From positions 496,001 through 560,000 of the forward strand of contig CP091718.1 of NCBI GenBank assembly GCA_022009675.1: a stretch of 64,000 nt of DNA. The letters are read 5' to 3'. The notes beneath the pieces were generated by a model. That model saw only the letters and a list, made by a program, of their open reading frames with translations, was not told the origin of the DNA and ran no database searches. This DNA is from Oscillospiraceae bacterium (lineage in GTDB: Bacteria > Bacillota > Clostridia > Oscillospirales > CAG-272). Positions 43,012 through 55,507 of this stretch are shown piece by piece. Within the stretch, counting starts at the first letter, position 1. The number at the start of each line of letters is the position of its first letter. A program made the position numbers and the translations under genes.

Positions 43012-43571
43012 ATGGCTATCAAAATCTATATCGACCAGGGGCACAACCCGGTCAATCCCAACGCAGGCTCCGAAGGGAACGGACTGCGCGAGCAGGACAT
43101 CGTCTACCGCATCGGGCAGCTGCTGGCGGAACGTTTGCGTGCGGACGGGCGCTTTGCGGTGCGTCTGTCGCGTCCCACCGCCTCGACCCAGCTGGGAACC
43201 AGCAACGCCACCAGTCTGGCGGCTCGCGTAAACGACGCCAACAGCTGGGGGCGGACTACTTTGTCAGCCTGCACACAAACGCCTCGGACAATTCCGCCGT
43301 CAGCGGAACCGAGACGCTCGCCTATTCCCGCGACACGCGTGGCTACGGCTTGGCGCAGGCGATCCAGAAGAACGTGGTCGCTGTCACCGGACTGCCCGAC
43401 CGGGGAGTCAAGCTCCGTCCGGGGCTGTATGTCCTGCGCAAGACGCGGATGCCGGCGGTTCTTGCCGAGCTTGGCTTCATCACCAATCCCGGCGATGCCG
43501 CGTTGCTGTCCGGTTCGCCCGGGCTGTTTGCGGACGGCTTATTCCGCGGTATCACGTCCTACACGCTCTGA
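43012..43571 (+). CDS. N-acetylmuramoyl-L-alanine amidase (Amidase_3, one frame break)
   Basis: About 186 residues, start after GGAGGG. Zn ligands and catalytic Glu can be placed: KIYIDQGHNPVNPNAG (His), GLREQDIVYRIGQLLAERLR (Glu), DYFVSLHTNASDNS (His) and MPAVLAELGFITNP (catalytic Glu). The frame breaks in a G5 run near 43250. No signal peptide is seen, so it may act in the mother cell or forespore like CwlC/CwlD-type enzymes, or be phage-derived. Confidence 0.85.
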
Positions 43572-43588
43572 CCCCATTATATCACGCA

Positions 43589-43616
43589 GGCGGGCGGCTG
43601 TCAACAGCCGCCCGCC
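43589..43616 (+). terminator. GC-rich hairpin after the amidase gene
   Basis: GGCGGGCGGCTGT and its perfect complement around CA, 18 bases after the stop; only a weak T-run (GATTTC) follows. Confidence 0.6.
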
Positions 43617-43714
43617 GATTTCAGCCGTGTCACGCATACCCGGCTCCGCTGCGGCATACATTTCAGGGAACCCCCGAACGTTCGGGGAACAACCGCAGGC
43701 AAGGAGCGCTTCTT

Positions 43715-44227
43715 ATGACGCAACGCAAGACCGCAGACACACGCATGGACTCCCGGATCAGCCCCGCCGTCTGGGCAGGCGGAGGCATCGCCCTCGCGGC
43801 GGCACTGTTCACCCGATTGCGGGTCGGCAGTCCCCTGCCGCTCCTGCATCTGCTGAATGCAGACAGCATTCTGCCGCCCCTGTGGCTGACAGGTCTTTGC
43901 TGGCTCAGCAGCTTTTTCCTGTCGGGCTGTGCCGCAGGCTTTATTCTCAACTGCCGCACGGGCGGATGCGCCGCCGCATGGCGCCTGCGCGGTGCCGTGT
44001 ACGGTCTGCTCTGCCTGTTCGCCGGGCTGGGATGGTACCCGCTCCTGTTTGCGGCGCAGGCACTCTGGCTTTCGTGGCTGTGCCTGCTTGCCGCCGCTTT
44101 GTCCGGTATCCTGTGCCTCGCGTGCTGGGTGCGCGTCCGGCAACGCGTCCTTCTGTTCCTGCTCCCGGCGGCGGTGTGGACGTGCTGCCTGACCGTACTG
44201 CAGCTGGTCGTCCTGCTGCGCCGGTAG
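43715..44227 (+). CDS. Small membrane protein, TspO/MBR-like
   Basis: 170 residues with five membrane helices (AVWAGGGIALAAALF, PPLWLTGLCWLSSFFLSGCA, GAVYGLLCLFAGLGWYPLLF, LWLSWLCLLAAALSGILCLA, LLFLLPAAVWTCCLTVLQL). Helix number, length and the pattern of PPLW...W and LGWYPLLF recall tryptophan-rich TspO proteins, but the diagnostic Trp/Asn positions are partly changed. If correct, it would bind tetrapyrroles or lipids. Own ribosome-binding site AAGGAG. Confidence 0.5.
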   Translation: MTQRKTADTRMDSRISPAVWAGGGIALAAALFTRLRVGSPLPLLHLLNADSILPPLWLTGLCWLSSFFLSGCAAGFILNCRTGGCAAAWRLRGAVYGLLCLFAGLGWYPLLFAAQALWLSWLCLLAAALSGILCLACWVRVRQRVLLFLLPAAVWTCCLTVLQLVVLLRR

Positions 44228-44297
44228 CGCCGGTTGGCAGTTCTGCACAAATGCACGGAAAAATTTTGGTCAAAAAGGAAAAAGTCGTGCAGTCCTG

Positions 44298-44326
44298 TTG
44301 ACAAATTCCGCCCGATGTTGTATAAT
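44298..44326 (+). promoter_or_regulatory. Sigma-A promoter of a small lipoprotein gene
   Basis: -35 TTGACA (44298-44303), 17-bp spacer, -10 TATAAT (44321-44326); full consensus. Confidence 0.9.
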
Positions 44327-44359
44327 GACGGTATCATAAATTCTGTTTGGAGGTCTGTT

Positions 44360-44780
44360 ATGAAATTTGCAAAAGATTCTGGCTACTGTTCTGGCGGTCT
44401 GCCTGTTGAGTTGTGCCTTTGTTGCGTGTGACACCGGAAGCGGGAACGGAACGGAATCCGCGACCGAAACGGCGACCAAGTTCAAGGCGAGTGTTACGCT
44501 GGTGATCAAGGAAGGTGACAAGCAGGTTGACAAGGAAACGCTTGCGTTTGAGGGCAATGATGCCACGCTGAAGAGCGTGATTGAATTCTACTGTGCCATC
44601 AAGGGCTATGCCTCCGAGGGATGCTTTGCTTCCACCGGTCTGCTGCAGAAGATCGGCGATCTGGAAGGCAGCTGGAACGGCTACGACGAGGGCAAGGGCA
44701 GCCAGGCAGGCAAGATCGAGTCCCTCCAGAACTTTGAGGTCTCGGACGGCATGACTGTTGTGCTGGTCTGCACGAAGTAA
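44360..44780 (+). CDS. Small lipoprotein with DUF4430-like domain (start shifted by one base)
   Basis: With GGAGG upstream the natural ATG is at 44360; it joins the long frame only if TTT at 44366-44368 is read as TT, giving MKLQKILATVLAVCLLSCAF and a lipobox (AFVAC). The mature part reads FKASVTLVIKEGDKQVDKET, LKSVIEFYCAIKGY, LLQKIGDLEGSWNGYDEGKG and ends DGMTVVLVCTK. The pattern (short beta strands around a ubiquitin-like or transcobalamin-like fold, ending in a VVxxxK strand) resembles DUF4430 proteins. About 139 residues. Function unknown. Confidence 0.65.
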
Positions 44781-44792
44781 ATCCGGAAACAG

Positions 44793-44825
44793 AAAGCGGC
44801 GATCCGTGTACGGACGCCGCTTTTT
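44793..44825 (+). terminator. Intrinsic terminator of the small lipoprotein gene
   Basis: AAAGCGGCG pairs with CGCCGCTTT; an inner stem CCGT/ACGG closes the loop; T5 follows. Confidence 0.85.
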
Positions 44826-44881
44826 CTGTCGGCGTTGCGGGTGGGGATAATCCCCGGCGACGCGGCAAGCCGGCAACACCC

Positions 44882-44910
44882 TTGACAACACGCCGACCGG
44901 ATGGTATAAT
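44882..44910 (+). promoter_or_regulatory. Sigma-A promoter of the nucleoside hydrolase gene
   Basis: -35 TTGACA (44882-44887), 17-bp spacer, -10 TATAAT (44905-44910); full consensus. Confidence 0.9.
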
Positions 44911-44991
44911 ACGGACGAGCGCCGACCGAAACGGCATATGACCTGCGTCCGCAACGCAGGCACAACATCGCAAAATTAAGGAGATTCTGTC

Positions 44992-45907
44992 ATGACAGAA
45001 CTGCAGCGTCTGCGGAACCTGGAGGTTCCCACCGGCAACATCGACTGCGTACTGGATACCGACACATACAACGAAATCGACGACCAGTACGCGCTTTCCC
45101 TGATGATCAAAAGTCCCAAGCTCAACCTGCGGGCAATCTACGCCGCCCCGTTCTTCAACACGCACTCCACATCGCCGGAGGACGGCATGGAGCGCAGCTA
45201 CGACGAGATTCTGAAGCTGCTCACCCTGATGGGCAAAGAGGACAGAAAAGCCGACGTGTTCAAAGGCTCCCGCACCTACCTGCCGGATGAAAAAAACGCC
45301 GGTGGACAGTCCTGCCGCCCGCCATCTGTGCGAGCTGGCAATGACGTACAGCGTGGAGAAACCCCTCTATGTCGTCGCCATCGGTGCCATCACCAATGTT
45401 GCCTCCGCGTTGCTTCTGGAGCCGCGCATTGCCGACCGCATCGTGCTGGTCTGGCTGGGCGGTCACTTCGACACGTGGCCGGACACGCGAGAATTCAACC
45501 TTTTCCAGGATGTCGCCGGCGCGCGTGTCGTGTTCGGGTGCGGATGCCCGCTGGTTCAGCTGCCCTGCATGGGAGTTGTGTCCTCCTTCTACGTAACGGG
45601 TCCCGAACTGCGCACCTGGCTTTCCGGCAAAAACGCCCTCTGTGACTATCTTGTCAGCCACACGGTCGAGGAGGCAGAATCCTATGCGGCGGGGCAAGTC
45701 TGGAGCCGCGTGATCTGGGATGTGACGGCAGCCGCGTGGCTGCTGAACGACGGCGGGCGGTTCATGCTCTCCCGGCTGATCCCTGCGCCTGTTCCTGAGT
45801 ATGACGGGCACTGGGGACAGGCTCCCTACAATCATTTCATCCGGCAGGTGACATTTATCCACCGCGATGCTCTGATGGGAGAGCTGTTCCGCGTTCTGGC
45901 GGAATAA
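44992..45907 (+). CDS. Inosine/uridine-preferring nucleoside hydrolase (one frame break)
   Basis: About 304 residues, start after AAGGAG. The calcium-binding aspartates appear as IDCVLDTDTYNEIDDQYALS, the usual DTDxxxDDxxAL pattern of the family with Asn-Glu-Ile inserted. After an A7 run (45290-45296; six A restore PDEKTPVDSPAARHLCELAM) follow LYVVAIGAITNVASALLLEP and VLVWLGGHFDTWPDTREFNL. Nucleoside hydrolases split ribonucleosides into base and ribose. C-terminal His for base stacking is likely in GHWGQAPYNHF. Confidence 0.85.
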
Positions 45908-46022
45908 GAATACCCGCGTTGCTGTTTTTTCGCAGGGGCTTGCGGCGCGGTCTGCCGCTCCGCTCCCCCGCGATGCCGGATGCCGGAGGGCAGAGTCCCC
46001 GCCGCGCCGTCCCTTTTGGGCA

Positions 46023-47523
46023 TCAAGCCCCCTTGCCGGTCGTCTTTCCCTTTCGGTTTTTGCCGTGATCCTTACGGACACGGACAAAGAGTGAGCGCAG
46101 AGCGCGCCCGTTGAAGGGCAGAAGCGGATAGAGATAGCTGCGGGTTCCGTTGACAGTGGCGTTGGTCAGCAGCAGGATCAGGATACAGATACTGCCAAGC
46201 GCAAATCCCCAGACGTTGAACAGAGCCGTCAGCAGGAGCAGTCCCATGCGCAGAAACTTGAACGCATAGCCAAGCTCATAGCTCCGTTGGGTGAAATTTG
46301 CAATGGCGACGAACGCCATATACAGGATGACCTCCGGGATCAGCCAGCCGATGCTGACGGCAAAATCGCCCAGAATCAGTCCGCCCACAACCGAAAGGGA
46401 ATTGGACAGCATATCCGGCGTGTTGAGTGACGCCATGCGCAGTCCGTCTATGATAAACTCTACCAGAAACAGCTGTGCGATAATGGGAATGCGCCCGATC
46501 TCCGTGGGCAAAATGAAGGAGAGCCAGCCGGGGATAGCCGACGGATTCTTCAGAAGCAGGTACCACAGCGGGGTCAGGAACAGCGTCAGCCAGAAGATAA
46601 TCTGCCGCAGGATACGGATATAGGTACCGGTCAGCGGGGGAAAGTAAAAGTCGTTGGTCTCCTGCATGAAATCAAAGATGGAAGTCGGCAGGATCATGGC
46701 GTCGGGCGAATTGTCGCAGAGGATCAGCACGCTCCCCTCCAACAGCTGCGCCGCCGCCGCGTCGGGGCGCTCGGTGTAGCGGATCTTCGGGAACGGGTTG
46801 TACCAGCGGTTCCGGATCAGCGATTCCGCCAGTGACTCATGCCCCATGGACAGAGAGTCCGTGCGGATGCTGTTCAGTCTGGCTTTTTATTTTATCCACG
46901 TAAGCAAGATCCGCACGGTCCGCCATATAGCAGACAACCACGTCCGTTCCGGAGCTGCGCCCCACCGACAGGTAGGACATGGTCAGCTGGGGGTCGCGGA
47001 TGCGCCGCCGGATCAGCGCGGTGTTGAAGACCAGTGTCTCCACAAAGCCGTCCCGTGCGCCGCGCATGACCTTGTCGCCCTCCGGCTCGCCGGTCTCCCG
47101 CGCCGGGTAGGAACGCGCATCCACAATGACGCCCGCGTCACCGAACGCGCTGCCCAGGATCAGCGTTGCGCCTGCCAGCACCATCCGCACCATGCTGTCC
47201 ACCGACCGGGACACATCGGTTTCCACGTACGGCAGTGCCGCATCCACGAAGCGTTGTACCGGCAGGGGCGACTCGCCCGGCGCGCCGCTCTCCTCCGGAA
47301 CAAGCCGTTTTCAGGGACAGGAAAAAAATATCATCAGCTTTTCCATCACGCTGTCCTTGACGAAGCCGTCAATATAGTAGAGCGTGATCCGGTCGCGCCC
47401 GATCTGCATATCCTTTCGGATCACGTCGAAGTTATCCCTCACGCGCAGGATGTCGTCCATCATGCGCACATTGGCGGCATAATCGGGACTCAGCCGCTCC
47501 TGCCGCCCGCCTTTTTCTGCCAT
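46023..47523 (-). CDS. GerA-family spore germination protein (two or three frame breaks)
   Basis: Start MAEKGGRQERLSPDYAANVR after AAAAAGGAGG. The N-terminal soluble domain (VRDNFDVIRKDMQIGRDRIT; GFVKDSVMEKLMIFF) is broken at an A7 run (47332-47338), continues QRFVDAALPYVETDVSRSVD, and is broken again near 46885. The membrane domain has four to five helices (IFWLTLFLTPLWYLLLKNP, GGLILGDFAVSIGWLIPEVI, LRMGLLLLTALFNVWGF, LGSICILILLLTNATVNGTR) and the typical GerA motif PDAMILPTSIFDFMQETNDF YFPP. About 500 residues. It is the A subunit of a germinant receptor; GerAB and GerAC partners are not in this window. Confidence 0.88.
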
Positions 47524-47738
47524 GCGATTGCCTCCTTTTTGAAAGCAGCATTGATTCATGTATAGTGTGCGGCACCCGGCACGGCGATATGACAGGGAAT
47601 ATATTGCATATCCCATATCCGTGTTTTTCGCTTTGCGTTGCCTGCTTTGATCTGCCGCTGTGGTTCCGTAGGGAAGCATGGCGGTTTTTGTTTTTTTAGT
47701 TTCCCTGCCGTATCAATGATTTCTTGCCCCCTTCCCCT

Positions 47739-49010
47739 GCCCCTTCCCGGCGGGAAGGGGAGTCTCAAAGTTTATTTGCGGGGCTTCGCCCCCGGCACCC
47801 CTGCACTGAATCGCCTACGGCACTTACAAACGCTGCCGTACAGGAGCCCGGCGGGGCTTGCCCGGCAGGTCGGCGACTGACCTTACCTTTAGCTTTATTT
47901 CTTTTCCCCCATCCTCTGCCCCCCTTCCTCCGGGGAAGGGGAAGTCTCAAAGTTTGATTTTCGCCGGGGGCTTCGCCCCCGGCACCCCGGCATTGAATCG
48001 CCTACGGCACTTGCAGACGCTGCCGTACAGGAACCCAGCGGGTGGGAGTTTGCCCGGCAGGTCGCCGACTCGCCCTGCCTTAAGCTTTATTGGCTGCCCC
48101 CCATCCCCTGCCCCTCCTTCCCGTCGGGAAGGGGAAGTCCCAAAGTTTATTTTCGCCGGGGGCTTCGCCCCCGGCACCCCTGCACTGAACCGCCTACGGC
48201 ACTTGCAGACGCTGCCGTACAGGAACCCGGCGGTGAGTTTGCCCGGCAGGTCGCCGGCTCGCCCTGCCTTGAACTTTATTGGCTGCCCCCCATCCTCTGC
48301 CCTCCCCTTCCCGTCGGGAAGGGGGCTTTGTTTTTTATGCAAGGGGCTTCGCCCCTTGCATCCCCGCGCCCGAGCCGAAAGCGGCACGGGCTGCACCTGC
48401 GTTGCGGGTGCCCGGCGGGGGCTTGCCCGGCAGGTCGGCGGGTCGGCGAGCATTGGCGGTGCCCAGCGGGTGGTTTGCCCAGCAGGTCGGCGACTCGCCC
48501 TGCCTTGAGCTTTATTGGCTGCCCCCCATCCCCCTGCCCCCTTCCCTCTCGGCGCCTCCCCCTCCGGGGAAGGGGGAGTCTCAAAGTTTATTTTCGCCGG
48601 GGGCTTCGCCCCCGGCACCCCTGCACTGAATCGCCTACGGCACTTGCAGACGCCGCCATGCAGGAGCCCGGCGGGAGCTTGCCCGGCAGGTCGCCGGGTC
48701 GCCCTGCCTTAAGCTTTATTGGCTGCCCCCATCCTCACCCCTTCCCGTCGGGAAGGGGGCTTTGTTTTTTATGCAGGGGCTTCGCCCCTTGCATCCCCGG
48801 GGGCTGAACCCATGGTTTGCAGAAAAAAACCGACAGGAAGCAATTCCCTGCGAGTGGTGCCGCCCGGGTTCAGCCTCCGGGCACCACAGCGGCAAAGTCT
48901 ATAAGTGCCGCAAACGGTTTAATCGTGGGTGCGGGGCGAAGCCCCCGGCGAAATAAACTTATAGTCTCCCCCTTCACCGCCGGGGAAGGGGGTCGGGGGA
49001 TAGGGGCAGA
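47739..49010. repeat. Array of six GC-rich repeats of about 185-250 bp with an inverted end copy
   Basis: The 1.74 kb between gerA and the RHH gene holds no gene. From 47739 to 48830 a unit recurs with GGGGCTTCGCCCC hairpins centred near 47785, 47976, 48165, 48349, 48607 and 48784. Each unit starts with a GC hairpin (CCCCTTCCCGTCGGGAAGGGG), then AGTCTCAAAGTTTATTTTCG, the CGCCGGGGGCTTCGCCCCCGG hairpin, ACTGAATCGCCTACGGCAC, and a CCCGGCGGGGCTTGCCCGG hairpin. Units 4 and 6 are a variant with GCTTTGTTTTTTATGCA. A partial copy in opposite orientation lies at about 48928-49000. Long open frames through it are only a result of the GC-rich repeat. Confidence 0.85.
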
Positions 49011-49205
49011 ATCAAAAACTAAAGGCAGGGTAGGCAGGCGGCAAAGGAGAACGCCACCCTGCCCCCCAGTTCTGCCCGGGTTCAGCCGCAGGGAATCTGT
49101 ATGGCGGAAGCGGCAATGCCGGAAGCAGTCTGATGCCGGGAGCGGAGAGACAAGCCCCGGCAATAATTTCCGCAAATAATTTGCAGAATAATTTATATAA
49201 ACCTA

Positions 49206-49234
49206 TTGACAAATTCTATAATTTGTGATACAAT
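49206..49234 (+). promoter_or_regulatory. Promoter with palindromic operator of the RHH gene
   Basis: -35 TTGACA (49206-49211), 17-bp spacer, -10 TACAAT (49229-49234). The perfect inverted repeat ACAAATT-CTAT-AATTTGT (49209-49226) fills the spacer; ribbon-helix-helix proteins commonly bind such sites to repress their own gene. Confidence 0.8.
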
Positions 49235-49266
49235 ATAGGCACAGTAAAAAAAGGGGAGGTCAGAGC

Positions 49267-49944
49267 ATGAAGAAAAGCACCTATTCGGTCGTGCTGTCCG
49301 ACCGGGTCGTCGCCGAGATCGACAGACTGGCGTACCGCAAAGGCACCAACCGCTCCAGTATGATAAACGAAATACTCGCCGGATATGTGTCCATGACGAC
49401 GCCGGAACAGCGCATCAGCCGTATCTTTTCGGATATGGCAGCCGTGCTGTATCCGGGGGAGGTATTCCGGGAACTGGCACCCCCGACGCCGTCGGTCATG
49501 TCCATGCGCGCGGCGCTTGCCTACAAGTACAACCCCACCGTACGCTATACAGTGGAGTTGTTCCGCGATCCGGGCGCAACGCACGGCGGTGCGCAGGGCA
49601 TCATCCGCGTGTCGGTGCGCACGACCAGCGTGGCTCTCCTCACCGAACTCCGCCGCTTCTACCGCCTGTGGGCGGAAACCGAACGGCAGTACGGCTTCCC
49701 CGGTGAATCCACCGTGGAGGACGATGTGTTCCGCCGCCCGATCCTGCACCGCACCAGCCCCGCCGCACGCGACACGCACACATCCGGCGGCGAGGAACGC
49801 GCCGGCGCTATGCTGGCGGCTTACGTTTCGCTCATGAACAGCGGCATGAAGCTGTGCTTCCGCGAGCCGGATGACCGCGCCGCTTCCGCCGCGCTCTCCG
49901 GGCTGTACGCCGCCTACCTTGCCGAAAACCGCGAGATCGTGTAG
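49267..49944 (+). CDS. Ribbon-helix-helix (CopG/Arc-like) DNA-binding protein with unknown C-terminal domain
   Basis: 226 residues, start after GGGGAGG. The N-terminal 45 residues are an RHH domain: TYSVVLSDRVVAEIDRLAYR, then KGTNRSSMINEILAGYV. The remaining 180 residues (PEQRISRIFSDMAAVLYPGE, KYNPTVRYTVELFRDPGA, IIRVSVRTTSVALLTELRRF, GAMLAAYVSLMNSGMKLCFR) match no family I know. It stands alone between the repeat array and clpB, with a palindromic operator, so autoregulation is likely. Confidence 0.75.
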   Translation: MKKSTYSVVLSDRVVAEIDRLAYRKGTNRSSMINEILAGYVSMTTPEQRISRIFSDMAAVLYPGEVFRELAPPTPSVMSMRAALAYKYNPTVRYTVELFRDPGATHGGAQGIIRVSVRTTSVALLTELRRFYRLWAETERQYGFPGESTVEDDVFRRPILHRTSPAARDTHTSGGEERAGAMLAAYVSLMNSGMKLCFREPDDRAASAALSGLYAAYLAENREIV

Positions 49945-50016
49945 CGGCACGGAGGAAGCACAGGCACGGATCTTTCCCCAAAATTACTTACCCCGTGAGA
50001 GGAGGTATCTTGATAT

Positions 50017-52647
<2,631 letters not shown>

Positions 52648-52723
52648 TGCGGGAGCTTTGCCCCTGCGGCACCGGTTTATCCGGCTGTGTCATGAACTTT
52701 TCGCCCTTTTTAACCCAACCCTG

Positions 52724-52757
52724 CCCCTTCCCCCTCCGGGGAAGGGCGTGTTTTTTT
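52724..52757 (+). terminator. Intrinsic terminator of clpB
   Basis: CCCCTTCCCC pairs with GGGGAAGGG around TCC, then GTG and T7. The stem resembles the first hairpin of the repeat array at 47739-49010, so it may be a solitary copy of that repeat. Confidence 0.75.
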
Positions 52758-52846
52758 GTTTTGCCGGGGTTCCGCGCCGGTGCCAAAAAAGGCAGCAGCC
52801 GCCCGCTTTTCTTATGTGAATAAAATGTAAAATCTCAAAAACCCTC

Positions 52847-52921
52847 TTGCAATCTGTGGGAGGGTATATTATAATATAGCTGAAGTGGTGGAAAGTGGTG
52901 CGAAGTGTGGAACTTTGGTGC
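52847..52921 (+). promoter_or_regulatory. Promoter and MraZ-box operator of the dcw cluster
   Basis: -35 TTGCAA (52847-52852), 17-bp spacer, -10 TATAAT (52870-52875). Immediately downstream lie four 10-bp steps, GAAGTGGTG-like, starting near 52882, 52892, 52902 and 52912 (AAGTGGTGGA, AAGTGGTGCG, AAGTGTGGAA, CTTTGGTGCG). MraZ binds three to four GTGG repeats with 10-bp period and represses its own operon. Confidence 0.8.
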
Positions 52922-53011
52922 GTATTTCAACCATAGAGACCCGGAGAGGAGTATTCCTCCGAGTGAACGACAAAAGAATTCCGGAAAGCCGGAGGGAAGG
53001 GGGATCGCGGT

Positions 53012-53486
53012 ATGCTGACAGGCGAATACAGACACTCGGTTGACGCCAAGAACAGGCTTTTCATTCCTGCCAAGCATCGGGAGGAATTGGGGACCTCCTT
53101 CGTCATCGTTAAGGATGTGCGCGGTCCCCCGCCTGAAGGTTTTCTCCATGCAGGCATGGGAAGCCTACCTGGAGCCTATCAAACACCAGGACAGGAAAAT
53201 CGTGGATCAGCTGATGCGGTTCCTGCACAGCACCGCGATATACGCAGAGCCGGACAGCCAGGGACGGGTGGTTCTGACCCCCGCACTGCTGGAGTACGCC
53301 GGCATCGGCAAGGAAGCCGTGATCGTCGGCTGTGCGGACTACGCGGAAATCTGGGCGGCAGACAAGTATGACGCCGAGATGAATACCGTGAATCCGGAGG
53401 AGCTGCGGAGCGCTCTGGAGGCGCTCGGCTGTGAGCCGGACAGATACCGGAACGTCATCGCCGGAGAGCGGAACTTTTTCACATAA
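53012..53486 (+). CDS. mraZ: Transcriptional regulator MraZ (one frame break)
   Basis: About 158 residues, start after GGAGGGAAGG. The duplicated AbrB-like fold reads MLTGEYRHSVDAKNRLFIPA and GRVVLTPALLEYAGIGKEAV, the two conserved DxxGRxxxP-type motifs (DAKNRLFIPA, DSQGRVVLTP). A C5 run near 53130 breaks the frame; repaired it reads LKVFSMQAWEAYLEPI. It controls the dcw cluster through the GTGG repeats upstream. The C-terminus runs on about 15 residues past the usual end and overlaps rsmH. Confidence 0.92.
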
Positions 53487-54401
53487 GCCGGTTCTGTTCG
53501 CGGCGTGTATGGACGCGCTGAACATCAGACCGGACGGAATATACGTGGACGGAACGGCAGGCGGCGGCGGACACTCCGCCGGTATCGCCTCCCGCCTGAC
53601 AACAGGTCGCCTGATCGCCATTGATCAGGACGAAGCCGCCGTGCGCGCCGCCTCGGAGCGGCTGGCGCCCTTCGGGGCACGCGCCACCGTGGTGCGGAAC
53701 AACTTCTGCCGGCTGGCGGAGGTGTGCGCGGGGCTAGGAATTGAACGGATAGACGGCGTTCTGCTGGATCTGGGGGTTTCCTCCTACCAGCTGGATACGC
53801 CGGAGCGGGGATTCTCCTACATGGCGGATGCCCCGTTGGATATGCGGATGGACGGTCGCGGAGAACGGACGGCGTACGATGTGGTGAACACGTACTCCGA
53901 GGCGGATCTGCGGCGCATCCTGTTTTCATACGGCGAGGAGCGCTTCGCCGGGCGCATCGCGGCACGCATCGTGTCCGCGCGCGCCGCTCACCCCATCGAA
54001 ACAACGGGGGAGCTTAGCGAACTCATCAAGGCGGCTATCCCGGCGGCGGCACGCGAGGGCGGGCATCACCCTGCCAAGCGGTCGTTCCAGGCTATCCGCA
54101 TCGAGGTAAACGGCGAGTTGGACGTCATCCGCCCCGCACTGGAGGCGGCAACAGACCTTCTGAACCCCGGCGGACGGATGGCGGTCATCACCTTCCACTC
54201 GCTGGAGGATCGAATCGTCAAGGACACCTTTGCGGAGCTGGCACGGGGTTGCATATGCCCCCTGACCTGCCGGTGTGCGTCTGCGGGCGGAAGCCCCGGG
54301 TGCGCCCCGTCAGCCGCAAACCCATCCTCCCGTCGGCGGAGGAACTGGAAGACAACCCCCGCGCCCGCAGTGCCAAGCTGCGGGTGGCGGAAAAACTGTA
54401 A
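53431..54401 (+). CDS. rsmH: 16S rRNA (cytosine-1402-N4)-methyltransferase RsmH (one frame break)
   Basis: A GTG start within the end of mraZ gives MSRTDTGTSSPESGTFSHKP, and FSHKPVLFAACMDALNI is the usual N-terminus. SAM motif YVDGTAGGGGHSAGIASRL, then VLLDLGVSSYQLDTPERGFS, FAGRIAARIVSARAAHPIET, VITFHSLEDRIVKDTFAEL. A C5 run near 54258 lacks one base; repaired, the end reads VCVCGRKPRVRPVSRKPILP and SAKLRVAEKL. About 323 residues. It modifies the same nucleotide as RsmI (42006-42897). Confidence 0.93.
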
Positions 54402-54494
54402 AGCCTGCCGCAGGCAAGCGGGCATTCCCGGATACGCCACGGCGGATATTCAGGAATACCCGGAGCCGATTCCGGCGGAGAGGAGTTGACCGGC

Positions 54495-55507
54495 ATGAAT
54501 CAGGGGAATACGAAAGGCCCTCCCGCGTTTCCCTTTCGGGAAGCGGGAGCAGCGCCCGTCTCCTGCGTGCGGACGAACTGACGCCCGCTCAGCGGCGGAG
54601 CAAGGATGCGCAGTCGGCGGACACCGACAGGCAGTACATTGATATGCTGTGCGACCGCTACCGCGACCGGGGCGTCGCAGGCAAGGTGCACGCCGACGAG
54701 GCGCGGCAGAAGCGGCAGGAAGCGCTCAACCGGGCAGTCACGCCGGGAAGCTACGTGGCAACCGGACAGCTGGGCGGCAGGCGGAATCAGACGTCCGGCG
54801 AGGACGACATGGCGGAATACAGGAGCGGAAGGTCGGAAGGCAGACGGTTCATGACTGCGGATGATTTCAGCCGCTACTACCGGGACCGGCGGAATTTCCG
54901 GAACCCCCAGTACCAGGCGCCCGTCGTGCAGACGGTTCGCCACGATCCTGCCGAACTGGCGGCAGAATATTCCGGCATGGAGGGCATCCCGCCAAAAAAA
55001 GCCGGCTGGCTTACTGACACAGACAAGCTCCCCGCACCCTTTCGCAAGCTGATGAAGCTGCCCTTCATGCAGCGGCTGAACGTCTGGGCGGCGGAAACCT
55101 TCCCGAAAGAAACCGCGGTTGTCCCGTCCCGCAGACGGGCAAAGCCGATCCCGGTCGGGGCGGTGGCTGGGCTTGCCGTCGTCGCCGTGTCCATGTCCCT
55201 GGTCATCGGCAGTACGGTGTTGGTAAGCCGCTCCACACGGGAAGTAAGCGAGCTGAAGGACAGGCTGGAGGAGCGCCGCACGGTGCAGTCCGAGCTGTCG
55301 GATCAGCTTGACCTGAAGAACGACCTCCTCTCCATCCGCGAACGCGCGGTCAACGAGCTGGGCATGGTGGGCGAGCAGTACCTGAACGGCTCCCGCCTGG
55401 ACAGCACGGCGGAGGATCATCTGGAAATCGAGAACGGAAGCAGGAGCGGGGAGCGCAAGTCCGGCTGGGCGGCGATCCTGAGTGCCTTCGGCATCGGGCG
55501 GGACTGA
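54495..55507 (+). CDS. ftsL: FtsL-like septum protein with long cytoplasmic N-terminus (one frame break)
   Basis: Position between rsmH and the transpeptidase gene, a single membrane helix (VGAVAGLAVVAVSMSLVIGS) and a following leucine-zipper coiled coil (REVSELKDRLEERRTVQSEL, DLLSIRERAVNELGMV) are the marks of FtsL. The start MNQGNTKGPPAF at 54495 joins the long frame only after an indel near 54535. The cytoplasmic part is about 210 residues, far longer than in model FtsL proteins, and rich in Arg and Gln. Sequence similarity to FtsL is low, as usual. Confidence 0.75.

Noticed and set aside
47858..48618. Long open frames of 216-223 codons on both strands rich in Pro, Gly and Arg
   Set aside because: They only follow the GC-rich repeat units; the repeated peptide FAGGFAPGTPALNRLRHLQ changes frame with unit length and has no start signal.
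47739..48830. CRISPR array
   Set aside because: Repeats are 185-250 bp long, largely continuous and without regular 30-40 base unique spacers, and no cas genes are near.
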